Shown here: positions 47,463-55,466 of the stretch, piece by piece
Position numbering within the stretch: position 1 is the first letter of the stretch
How the letters are laid out: each line of letters starts with the position of its first letter
Source: an uncultured Bacteroidia bacterium
Lineage (GTDB): Bacteria > Bacteroidota > Bacteroidia > Bacteroidales > F082
NCBI GenBank assembly: GCA_902774295.1
Contig: CACYHP010000002.1
Span: 186,001-250,000, forward strand
Direction of reading: 5' to 3'
Length of the DNA: 64,000 bases
Notes under the pieces: generated by a model
Told to the model about the DNA's origin: nothing
The model's input: only the letters and a program-made list of their open reading frames with translations
Database searches by the model: none
Position numbers and translations under genes: made by a program

Positions 47463-48146
47463 ATGAAGAAATTATTACTCGTTTTAGCAGTCGTTCTTTT
47501 CGCTAACGTAGCGAGAGCAGAAGGTTTCGGTTTCTGCATCGGACCGAAGATCGGTTATCAGACAACAAAACTTTCTTTGGAAAAAGCTGAAATCAAGAAA
47601 GGTTTTTCAGAGCACTTCACAGCTGGTGTTTTCGGAAGAATCACTATCCACAATTTCATCATTCAGCCTGAATTGATGTGGTTCAAGAGCGGCCAAGTGT
47701 TTAATTTCAACATCGATCCATCGGTCAATGTAAACCAGAATATCAATGTTGACCTTAACCCATCACTCACCATGACCCAGCAGAACCTGGCACTCCCAAT
47801 TTTCTTGGGTTACCAGATTGACGGTGGTCTTCTCAAACTGAGAGCCAATGTTGGTCCTGTGATGTATTTCACTCTGAGCCAGAAACAGGAAGTTGATAAT
47901 GAAGGCAACACTCAAAGTGTTAATTTCGACAATCTTGACGCAAAAGGCATGACATGGGGCGCAGCACTCAACGTCGGTCTTGATGTTTGGAAACTCACTC
48001 TCGATGTCAACTACAGCTTCGGTCTCTCAAGTTTCTTTAAATCAGACGACGTAAACTGGAGCTTCGGTCAATCGAGTGGCACCATCCATCTTGACAAGAC
48101 AAAACAGAACGTGTTTACCATCACATTAGGTCTCAAACTGTTATAA
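47463..48146 (+). CDS. Outer-membrane beta-barrel protein
   Basis: A 227-residue protein with signal peptide MKKLLLVLAVVLFANVARA-E, then GFCIGPKIGYQTTKL and many short beta strands, ending FTITLGLKLL. This is the PorT-like outer-membrane barrel pattern. It is one base ahead of the M24 peptidase gene, suggesting a shared transcript. No function is evident. Confidence 0.75.
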   Translation: MKKLLLVLAVVLFANVARAEGFGFCIGPKIGYQTTKLSLEKAEIKKGFSEHFTAGVFGRITIHNFIIQPELMWFKSGQVFNFNIDPSVNVNQNINVDLNPSLTMTQQNLALPIFLGYQIDGGLLKLRANVGPVMYFTLSQKQEVDNEGNTQSVNFDNLDAKGMTWGAALNVGLDVWKLTLDVNYSFGLSSFFKSDDVNWSFGQSSGTIHLDKTKQNVFTITLGLKLL

Positions 48147-48147
48147 G

Positions 48148-49431
48148 ATGCCAGTTAACAAATTGCCAAGTGCGCTTTTTGTAAGAAATCGCAAGAATTT
48201 CGCTTCGATGATGACAAAAGGCGCTCTTGCTTTATTCACTGCCAACGAGGAGATGCCTCGCAATGGCGACCAGTGCTACCCTTTCCGTCAGAATTCCGAC
48301 TTCTTCTATCTCACCGGAATCGACCGTGAAGGGGCTTACCTTATACTATATCCCGACCATCCGAAACCTGAGATGCGCGAGATTCTTTTCATCGAGCCTT
48401 ACAGCGAGACAAAAGCCATCTGGCGTGGCGAGATGCTCGACGCAAAACAAGCCAAAGAGATTTCGGGATGTGCCAACGTGATGTACGCCGACAGCTTCGA
48501 CGACGTGCTTAAAGAACTGATACTCAGTAGCGTAAAGGTTTATCTCAACCTCTACGAATACGCGCGTTTTGAGACTAAAGTGGTCACAATCCAAGACCGT
48601 TTCGTGAAGGAGATAAAAGAGCAATATCCGCTCCATACCTTCGACCGCTCGGCACCGATTTTGAATAAGCTCCGCAAAATCAAATCTCCTGAGGAGATTG
48701 AGGTTATAAAACACGCCTGCGACATCACCGGAAAGGCATTTCTGCATTGCATGAAGACGGTGAAACCCGGGCGTTACGAATACGAGATGCAAGCTGAGAT
48801 GGAATACATCTTCAAGATGAACAACGCCTCGGGACATGCCTTCCACCCTATCATCGCAGGAGGCAAAAACGCCTGCTGTCTGCATTATTCAAAGAACGAC
48901 AGCATATTGAACGACAATGAGTTACTGCTCTTCGACATGGGCTGCGAATACCAAAACTACGCCTCTGATCTGAGCAGGACCATCCCTATTAACGGCAAGT
49001 TCACACCTCGTCAGAAAGAATGCTACGAAGCCGTTTTGAGAGTGAAAAAAGAGATAACAAAACTATATAAAGTTGGTGGCACCATCGACAAAATCAACCA
49101 GACGACATATCAGCTGATGGAGAAAGAGATGATAAAACTCGGCCTCTTCACCCAGCAAGATGTTGACAATCAAGACCCTGAGAAACCGCTGTACAGAAAA
49201 TATCTGATGCACGGCGTGGCACATCACGTCGGCCTCGACTGCCACGACAACCTCGACAAGTATGATCCTTTCGCACCAGGCATGGTCCTCACGTGCGAGC
49301 CGGGGCTTTACATCCGCGAGGAAGGCATCGGCATCAGGCTTGAAGACGACATCCTGATTACCGACGGTGAACCTGTTAACCTTTTCGGAGATTTAGCAAT
49401 AGAACCCGACGTCATTTCGACTGAAGCGTAG
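48148..49431 (+). CDS. Xaa-Pro aminopeptidase (M24 family), C-terminus altered by a repeat
   Basis: A 427-residue cytosolic peptidase. The N-terminal creatinase-like domain (to about 170) precedes the M24 pita-bread fold: metal ligands in LLFDMGCEYQNYASDLSRTI (D at about 266 and 277), HGVAHHVGLDCHD (His about 354), CEPGLYIREEG and IRLEDDILIT (glutamates). It cuts N-terminal residues preceding proline. The last residues DVISTEA and the stop come from a family A repeat, so the original end is lost. A related gene lies 1.3 kb downstream. Confidence 0.92.
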   Translation: MPVNKLPSALFVRNRKNFASMMTKGALALFTANEEMPRNGDQCYPFRQNSDFFYLTGIDREGAYLILYPDHPKPEMREILFIEPYSETKAIWRGEMLDAKQAKEISGCANVMYADSFDDVLKELILSSVKVYLNLYEYARFETKVVTIQDRFVKEIKEQYPLHTFDRSAPILNKLRKIKSPEEIEVIKHACDITGKAFLHCMKTVKPGRYEYEMQAEMEYIFKMNNASGHAFHPIIAGGKNACCLHYSKNDSILNDNELLLFDMGCEYQNYASDLSRTIPINGKFTPRQKECYEAVLRVKKEITKLYKVGGTIDKINQTTYQLMEKEMIKLGLFTQQDVDNQDPEKPLYRKYLMHGVAHHVGLDCHDNLDKYDPFAPGMVLTCEPGLYIREEGIGIRLEDDILITDGEPVNLFGDLAIEPDVISTEA

Positions 49432-49448
49432 CGAAACGGAGAAATCTC
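49409..49448. repeat. Family A repeat at the aminopeptidase 3' end
   Basis: GACGTCATTTCGACTGAAGC continues as GTAGCGAAACGGAGAAATCTC. The stop codon TAG lies inside the repeat. Confidence 0.8.
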
Positions 49449-49486
49449 AAACAAAAAAGTAAACAAATTCAAAAAAAATTATAATC

Positions 49487-50251
49487 ATGAAAAAGTTATT
49501 TATCACATTCGCGGCCATCATCGTAATGGCCTTCAGCGCTCAGGCGCAGACAAACATTCAGGAACAGTACGATTTTAATCGTGAGCATTTAACCACAACT
49601 TTGGAGATGTTCCAGCCTGACAACTGGGGAAGCACATTCTTCTTCACAGATATCTATCACCCGAACAACACCAACGGCCCTACAGGTTATTACACCGAAA
49701 TCGCCCGTGGCTTGAACTTCTGGCAGAACACCAAGATGAGTCCTTTCAGCGCCCACGTCGAGTGGAACGGCGGTCAGTTTGCCAACAACGCCTGGCTCTT
49801 CGGTGCCGAGTGGTTCTTGCATTCAAAAGATTTCAAGTACAGATTGACACTTGAGGTGTTATACAAGACCATTGCCAAGGCAGATCAGGATGTGCCGTTG
49901 CAGTTCACAATGATATGGGGCATCGACGATTTGTTCGGCGTGAAAGGCCTCATGTTCAGCGGCTTCGCCGATTTCTGGTGGGAGACCTTGGAGTGGGGCG
50001 CCCTCCTCGATGCCAACGGAATCCAGCAGATGGATGCCAACGGCAATCCTATGTTCGAAACAACCACCTGTGTCTTCATCAGTGAGCCTCAGCTCTGGTA
50101 CCAAATCGGCCAATTCTTCAAATGTCCTAACTTGCATATCGGCGGTGAGGTGGAGTTGGCATACAACTTCGCAGGCGCATGGCGTAAAGAATACGTTGAC
50201 AACAAAGGTTTCAACGTGTCGCCTTGCCTCGGTCTCAAATGGGTTTTCTAA
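49487..50251 (+). CDS. Tsx-like outer-membrane channel, DUF5020 family
   Basis: A 254-residue protein with signal peptide MKKLFITFAAIIVMAFSAQA-Q. It matches the DUF5020 pattern, a relative of the nucleoside-specific channel Tsx, including NWGSTFFFTDIYH, the aromatic-rich VEWNGGQFANNAWLFGAEWFL and the terminal CLGLKWVF. The adjacent guanine-deaminase-like gene supports a nucleoside uptake role. Transport specificity is inferred. Confidence 0.8.
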   Translation: MKKLFITFAAIIVMAFSAQAQTNIQEQYDFNREHLTTTLEMFQPDNWGSTFFFTDIYHPNNTNGPTGYYTEIARGLNFWQNTKMSPFSAHVEWNGGQFANNAWLFGAEWFLHSKDFKYRLTLEVLYKTIAKADQDVPLQFTMIWGIDDLFGVKGLMFSGFADFWWETLEWGALLDANGIQQMDANGNPMFETTTCVFISEPQLWYQIGQFFKCPNLHIGGEVELAYNFAGAWRKEYVDNKGFNVSPCLGLKWVF

Positions 50252-50254
50252 ACT

Positions 50255-50734
50255 ATGGAAATCACAGAGAAAGATAAAGAATTCATGCGCGAGGCGATCC
50301 GTCTGGCTGATGAGAGTGTCAAGCATGGAGGAGGTCCTTTCGGTGCTGTCATCGTGAAAGACGGTGAGATCATTGCGGGCGCATCCAACTCAGTGACCAT
50401 CGACAACGACCCGACGGCACACGCTGAGATGAACGCCATCCGCCAAGCCTGCAAGAAACTCGGCACCTTCGACCTCAGCGGATGCACGCTTTACACCTCA
50501 TGCGAGCCTTGTCCGATGTGCCTCGGAGCCAACTATTGGGCACATATCGACAAGATTTATTACGGCAACAACCGCAAAGACGCGCAAGATATCGACTTCG
50601 CCGACAACTTCATCTACGAGGAAATCAAACGCCCGATGGTGAAACGCCACGTGCCTATCATCCCGTTGCTGCACGACGAAGCCCAGGAAACATTCCGTCT
50701 CTGGAAAGAAAAGACCGACAAAATCGAATACTAA
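50255..50734 (+). CDS. Nucleoside deaminase, guanine-deaminase-like
   Basis: A 159-residue zinc deaminase. HAEMNAIRQACKK (residues about 56-68) gives the zinc His and catalytic Glu, and TSCEPCPMCLGANYW the two zinc cysteines. The N-terminal GGGPFGAVIVKDGE and the C-terminal VPIIPLLHDEAQETFRLW match the GuaD family. It probably turns guanine to xanthine in purine salvage; tRNA adenosine deaminase is the alternative. It lies three bases after the Tsx-like channel gene. Confidence 0.88.
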   Translation: MEITEKDKEFMREAIRLADESVKHGGGPFGAVIVKDGEIIAGASNSVTIDNDPTAHAEMNAIRQACKKLGTFDLSGCTLYTSCEPCPMCLGANYWAHIDKIYYGNNRKDAQDIDFADNFIYEEIKRPMVKRHVPIIPLLHDEAQETFRLWKEKTDKIEY

Positions 50735-50754
50735 ACAATTAAAAACATACGATT

Positions 50755-52176
50755 ATGTTTACAAAAGAATTTTATGTAAGAAACAGAGCAGCCCTGAAAA
50801 AACTGATGAATAAGGGCTTAGCTATATTCGTATCAAATGATGAGGCACCTCAAAACTACCCCGACAACACCTATCACTACCGTCAGGACAGCAACTTTGC
50901 CTATTTCTTTGGATTGAACCACCCTGATTTGGTTGGCGTTGTCGACTTTGAGAGCGGTGAGGAAATCCTGTTCGGTCAGGAGGTGACCATCGACGACATC
51001 ATCTGGTGCGGCCCGCTGCCGTCGTTGCAGGAGCAAGGCGATATGATTGGCATCAAAGACTGCCGTGACATCAACCGCTTCCCTGAATATATACGTGAGC
51101 AGATGGAGAAAGGCCGTATTATTCACATTACTCCACAATATCGTGGCGGAATGGCAATAAAAATCGCCAACTACATGGACATCAACATTCATGAGGTGGA
51201 AAACTACGTCAGCCAGCTGCTCATCGAAGCCATCGTGAGTTTGCGCGAAATCAAGAGCGACATCGAGGTCAAAGAGATGGACAAGGCAGCCGACACTGCT
51301 TATTTCATGCAGACCACTGCCATGAAGATGTGTAAGCCGGGCGTCATCGAGCAGAGGATCAGCGGTGCCATCGAGGGTATCGCCATAGCAAGAGGCGGCA
51401 TAGTGTCATTTCCTAACATCGTAAGCCAGGACGGACAGACACTGCACAACCACTATCACGGCAACATTCTGAAAGAAGGCCGTATGATGGTATGCGACTG
51501 CGGTGCAGAGACCGAGAACTACCTCGTCAGCGACTTCACACGTACCACACCTGTCGGCGGCAAGTTCAACTCTCGTCAAAAAGACGTGTACGAGATTGTT
51601 TTGAAGGCTAACATGGAAGTGGCAAAGAACACCAAGCCAGGCATCCGTTATATGGAGATGCACAAACTTGCTGTACGCACTCTCATCGAAGGCTTGCAGG
51701 GCATCGGCTTGATGAAAGGCAACGTCGACGACGCACTCGCAGTAGGAGCGCACTACCTCTTCATGCCTCACGGCCTCGGCCACATGCTCGGCATGGACGT
51801 GCACGACATGGAAGGCCTCGGCGAGATTAACGTGGGCTACGACAAAGAGACCCCACGCTCGACACAGCAGGGCTTCAGCTGCCTCCGCTGCGGCAAGGTG
51901 CTGAAACCAGGCTTCGTGGTCACCGACGAGCCTGGATGCTACTTCATCCCTACCCTCATCGACATCTGGAAAGCAGAAGGCAAACATAAAGACTTCATCA
52001 ACTACGACAAACTCGAGTCGTTCAAAGACTTCGGCGGCATCCGCATCGAAGACGACCTCCTCATCACCGAGACAGGAAATAGGATTTTGGGCAAACCAAT
52101 CCCGAAGACCGTGGAAGACGTGGAAAGATGCTGCGCCGAAGACAACGGCGGAATCCGCATCCCAGGAGTTTTTTAG
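50755..52176 (+). CDS. M24 aminopeptidase P-family protein
   Basis: A 473-residue protein with an N-terminal domain to about 165, then metal-binding sequence VCDCGAETENYLVSDFTRTT, HGLGHMLGMDVHD (about 343), TDEPGCYFIP and GGIRIEDDLLIT. It differs from the upstream 427-residue paralogue in the spacing of its second domain and the presence of a longer insert (YDKETPRSTQQGFSCLRCGK). It is the last gene of the Tsx-like/deaminase run. Its stop is followed by a family B hairpin. Confidence 0.9.
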   Translation: MFTKEFYVRNRAALKKLMNKGLAIFVSNDEAPQNYPDNTYHYRQDSNFAYFFGLNHPDLVGVVDFESGEEILFGQEVTIDDIIWCGPLPSLQEQGDMIGIKDCRDINRFPEYIREQMEKGRIIHITPQYRGGMAIKIANYMDINIHEVENYVSQLLIEAIVSLREIKSDIEVKEMDKAADTAYFMQTTAMKMCKPGVIEQRISGAIEGIAIARGGIVSFPNIVSQDGQTLHNHYHGNILKEGRMMVCDCGAETENYLVSDFTRTTPVGGKFNSRQKDVYEIVLKANMEVAKNTKPGIRYMEMHKLAVRTLIEGLQGIGLMKGNVDDALAVGAHYLFMPHGLGHMLGMDVHDMEGLGEINVGYDKETPRSTQQGFSCLRCGKVLKPGFVVTDEPGCYFIPTLIDIWKAEGKHKDFINYDKLESFKDFGGIRIEDDLLITETGNRILGKPIPKTVEDVERCCAEDNGGIRIPGVF

Positions 52177-52205
52177 TTAAAGGTTAAAAGAGGAAAGTTA
52201 AAAGA

Positions 52206-52233
52206 ATAGAGACGCACGGTCGTGCGTCTCTAT
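52206..52233. repeat. Family B hairpin after the M24 gene (13-bp arms)
   Basis: ATAGAGACGCACG and its reverse complement are separated by two bases. It may act as a transcript end for the M24 gene. Confidence 0.8.
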
Positions 52234-52424
52234 ATTTTTATAGAATTTCTATAATAGAAAAGGTATTCCGACAGCTAAAAACAGAAGTAGAGAAAGAAGA
52301 AGTCTCATTGCAACGTATTATGCCGATCTTTGGAAACGCTTACAAAGAGAGGGGCATAATAACAGTATTTATAATAATTATCTAGGCGTAGATGTTTTTA
52401 TCATTCAAAATAAAATCGAGGTAA

Positions 52425-52487
52425 AAGAAAAAAAGCCGGCCGTACCAAGCAACTCTAATTAAAGGTCACGTACGGAACCGACTTTCA
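52425..52487 (-). ncRNA. Candidate small RNA of about 60 bases ending in a hairpin and T run
   Basis: On the minus strand a good promoter is followed by about 60 bases that fold into one long hairpin: AGTCGG pairs CCGGCT and CCGTAC pairs GTACGG, with a two-base bulge, closed by a loop of about 24 bases and followed by TTTTTTT. It has no reading frame of note. It is not recognisable as SRP, tmRNA or RNase P RNA. Start and end are estimates. Confidence 0.45.
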
Positions 52488-52492
52488 CGCTG

Positions 52493-52521
52493 CAAAAATA
52501 CATCAGTTTTTTGATTGTCAA
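52493..52521 (-). promoter_or_regulatory. Promoter of the candidate small RNA (TTG-N18-TATTTTTG)
   Basis: Minus-strand TTG of CTTGACA, then 18 bases, then TATTTTTGCAG. Spacing and both boxes fit the Bacteroidota consensus. Confidence 0.6.
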
Positions 52522-52643
52522 GAACTTACTTTTCAATTATTATTTACATGCCAGCAACACAGGTGTCAACATCGTAAAATTATTGTAAATGGAAATTATT
52601 AAAACTAAATTATTATTTTTGCAGTCTAATTGGCGATTGTCCT

Positions 52644-52677
52644 AAAAAGGGGAAGTTTACAAAAAGGGGAAGTTTAC
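52644..52677 (+). repeat. Tandem 17-bp direct repeat (AAAAAGGGGAAGTTTAC x2)
   Basis: Two exact, adjacent copies. They follow a plus-strand TATTTTTG box by about 25 bases and may lie in a short transcript. Confidence 0.75.
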
Positions 52678-52844
52678 AGTCTCACCATGTCTTTGGCCAA
52701 CAAGTCTATACACATTTTAAACAATTCTTAAAAACCAAGATTGACCAAATGGAAATCGAAAGCAAAGGATTAATTTTTTCTAAAAAATTTTTAAATAATA
52801 AACTGACATTTTGTCAGAATTTTGTATTTTTGCAGTTTTAGAAT

Positions 52845-52970
52845 GAGATTTCTCCATTCCGCTCCGCTCCAGTCGAAATGACGAACACACAACCGTCATT
52901 TCGGGCGAAACGAAGTGAAGTCGAGACCTGAGCGAAGCGAAAGCATTAACCGCAGGTTAATAAATCTCAA
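52845..52970. repeat. Composite family A repeat in the pheT leader
   Basis: GAGATTTCTCCATTCCGCTC and TCCAGTCGAAATGACG form one copy; CGTCATTTCGGGCGAAACGA starts a second in the opposite orientation, followed by GAGCGAAGCG and TAAATCTC. The two are head to head and could form a large hairpin in the pheT leader. Confidence 0.75.
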
Positions 52971-52997
52971 TAGAAAAGAATAATAAACATTTATAAA

Positions 52998-55466
52998 ATG
53001 AAAATATCATATAATTGGCTTAAGCAGTACATCAAATGCGACCTCCCGGCGGAGGAATTGGGAAAAACATTGACCGGAACAGGTCTCGAAGTTGAAGACA
53101 TGACTCGTTATGAGTCGGTGAAAGGCGGCTTGAAAGGCGTCGTCGTCGGAAAAGTTTTGACATGCATCGACCATCCTAACTCCGACCATCTTCACATCAC
53201 CACCGTCGACGTCGGTCAGGCTGAGCCTCTGCATATCGTGTGCGGCGCTCCTAACGTGGCTGCCGGACAGAAAGTTTTAGTGGCAACGATAGGTTGCGAG
53301 CTGTGGAGCGGCGACGAGAGCTTCACCATCAAGAAAGGCAAGATCCGCGGCGAAGTGTCGGAAGGCATGATATGCGCTGAAGACGAGCTTCAACTCGGCA
53401 CTTCTCACGAAGGCATCATGGTGCTTCCCGACAACTACGAAGTGGGCAAGCCTGCCTCGTTCTACTTCCCTGTGGAAGAAGACTACACCTACGAGATAGG
53501 CCTCACCGCCAACCGTTCCGACGCCACATCGCACATCGGATGCGACCGCGACCTCGTGGCTGCCCTCAACCATAAAAACAACACTCGTCAATATAAGATT
53601 GAACGTCCTTCTGTCGACGCTTTCAAGGTGGAAAACACCAGCAACGACATCGAAGTCATAGTGGAAGACACCAAGGCATGCCCACGCTATAGCGGCGTCA
53701 CCGTCAGCGGCGTGAAAGTAGGCCCTTCACCTGCATGGCTCAAAAACCGCCTCGAAGCAGTCGGACTGCGCTCAATCAACAACATCGTAGATATTTCCAA
53801 CTACGTCTTAATGGAGGTCGGACAGCCTCTTCACATCTTCGACGCAGATAAGATAAAAGGTAAGAAGGTGATTGTCAAATGCTTGGCAAAAGACACCCCG
53901 TTCACCACTCTTGACGGCGTGCAGCGCAAACTCAGCAACACCAACCTCATGATTTGCAACGCCGAAGAGCCTATGTGCATCGCCGGCGTGTTCGGCGGCC
54001 TCGACTCTGGCGTGACAGAAGAGACAAAGAACGTCTTCATCGAGAGCGCCTACTTCAACCCCACTTCCATCCGTAAGACAGCCCGCTTCCACGGACTGCA
54101 GACCGACGCCAGCTTCCGCTTCGAACGCGGCTGCGACCCTAACATCACCATCTACGCCCTGAAACGCGCAGCATTGCTGGTGAAAGAACTCGCAGGCGGC
54201 ACAGTGTCATCAGAAGTGAAAGACGTGAAAAACGGCGACTTCACCCCTGTCCGCGTACAGTTCAAGTTCGACTATCTCAACAAGATAGCAGGCCAGGAAA
54301 TTGAAAAAGAAATAGCAGTCAATATCCTTAAAGACCTTGACTGTCAAGTGGTTGAACTCACAGATGCCTACGTCACCATCGACATCCCTACATGCAAAGT
54401 CGATGTCTACCGTCCAGCCGACCTCGTAGAGGAAATCCTCCGCATCTACGGCTACGACAACATCGCCATCCCTACAAAAATCAACGCCAGCATCAACGTC
54501 AACAACAAACCTGACAAAGAGAAGATCCAGAAAGAAGTCTCTATCATGCTGGCATCCAACGGTTTCTATGAGATAATGAACAACTCTCTCACGAAATCGG
54601 CATATACAAGAGACCTCGACAGCTTCGACGAGGCTAACAACGTGAAGATCCTCAACCCGTTGAGCTCCGACCTCGACGTGATGCGCCAGTCGCTTCTGTT
54701 CGGCGGACTCGAGAGCATCGCTCGCAACCAGAGCTTCAAGAATTTCGACATGAAATTCTTTGAGTTCGGCAACGTCTATAGCTTCAACGCCGCCAACAAA
54801 GCAACCGAGCAGAAGCCTCTCAACCCTTATAACGAGAACTTCCGCCTCGATTTGCTCATCACCGGCAACGACAGAGAAGAGTCATGGAATGGCAAGCCGA
54901 TGAGCCTCTCATTCTACGATTTGAAGAAATACGTCCTCGGCATCTTCCACAAAATCGGCATCAACGTCGACGAGCTCCAGATGAACGAAGGCACAGTGTC
55001 ACATTACGATTATTCAATAGTTTATTCATTGAATAACAACGAGTTGGCAACCATCGGCAAGATCAACGCCAAGACCTTGAAGATGTTCGACGTGAAGAAA
55101 GAAGTCTTCCACGCCACATTCGACTGGGATGCCGTCTTGAAAGTCATCAAAGGCTTGAAGACCATCAGCTTCGAGGCACTGCCGAAGTTCCCGAGCGTGC
55201 GCCGCGACCTTGCCCTCGTTCTGGATAAGAACGTGACATTCGAGCAAATCAAAAATGTGGCATTCGCGACAGAGAGAAACATCTTGAAATCAGTGAATTT
55301 GTTTGATATCTATGAAGGTGACAAGATTCCTGCAGGCAAGAAACAGTATGCTGTCAGCTTCACGATCCAAGATAAGCAGAAGACTTTGACCGACAAGGTC
55401 ATCGAGAAGACCATGGCAAGGATTCAGCAGGCTATCGAGCAACAACTTAACGCAACATTGAGATGA
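52998..55466 (+). CDS. pheT: Phenylalanine--tRNA ligase subunit beta
   Basis: The 822-residue beta chain of the alpha2-beta2 enzyme. The N-terminal tRNA-binding (EMAP-like) domain is at residues about 40-150 (VGKVLTCIDHPNSDHLHITTV), the B3/B4 editing region near 210-390 (RLEAVGLRSINNIVDISNYVLMEVGQPLH-type sequence), B5 near 410-480, and the FDX-ACB anticodon-binding domain at the C-terminus (ALPKFPSVRRDLALVLD, then KTLTDKVIEKTMARIQ). pheS is not in the window. The start overlaps nothing; a composite repeat forms its leader. Its stop overlaps the next gene by 4 bp. Confidence 0.97.
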   Translation: MKISYNWLKQYIKCDLPAEELGKTLTGTGLEVEDMTRYESVKGGLKGVVVGKVLTCIDHPNSDHLHITTVDVGQAEPLHIVCGAPNVAAGQKVLVATIGCELWSGDESFTIKKGKIRGEVSEGMICAEDELQLGTSHEGIMVLPDNYEVGKPASFYFPVEEDYTYEIGLTANRSDATSHIGCDRDLVAALNHKNNTRQYKIERPSVDAFKVENTSNDIEVIVEDTKACPRYSGVTVSGVKVGPSPAWLKNRLEAVGLRSINNIVDISNYVLMEVGQPLHIFDADKIKGKKVIVKCLAKDTPFTTLDGVQRKLSNTNLMICNAEEPMCIAGVFGGLDSGVTEETKNVFIESAYFNPTSIRKTARFHGLQTDASFRFERGCDPNITIYALKRAALLVKELAGGTVSSEVKDVKNGDFTPVRVQFKFDYLNKIAGQEIEKEIAVNILKDLDCQVVELTDAYVTIDIPTCKVDVYRPADLVEEILRIYGYDNIAIPTKINASINVNNKPDKEKIQKEVSIMLASNGFYEIMNNSLTKSAYTRDLDSFDEANNVKILNPLSSDLDVMRQSLLFGGLESIARNQSFKNFDMKFFEFGNVYSFNAANKATEQKPLNPYNENFRLDLLITGNDREESWNGKPMSLSFYDLKKYVLGIFHKIGINVDELQMNEGTVSHYDYSIVYSLNNNELATIGKINAKTLKMFDVKKEVFHATFDWDAVLKVIKGLKTISFEALPKFPSVRRDLALVLDKNVTFEQIKNVAFATERNILKSVNLFDIYEGDKIPAGKKQYAVSFTIQDKQKTLTDKVIEKTMARIQQAIEQQLNATLR

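Larger units (their letters stand above)
52177..52997. other. 821-bp non-coding region between the M24 gene and pheT
   Basis: No conventional gene is seen. From left to right it holds a family B hairpin (52206), a stretch with no recognised feature, a candidate minus-strand small RNA (52425-52487) with its promoter, plus-strand TATTTTTG boxes at about 52613 and 52828, a tandem 17-base repeat (52644), and family A repeat copies that form the pheT leader (52845-52970). Confidence 0.7.

Noticed and set aside
52425..52523. SRP RNA, tmRNA, RNase P RNA or 6S RNA
   Set aside because: The candidate is only about 60 bases, forms one hairpin and lacks the GGAAG-type SRP loop, the tRNA-like ends of tmRNA and the length of the others.
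52644..52677. Possible CRISPR array
   Set aside because: Only two adjacent copies of 17 bases with no spacer between them and no cas genes.
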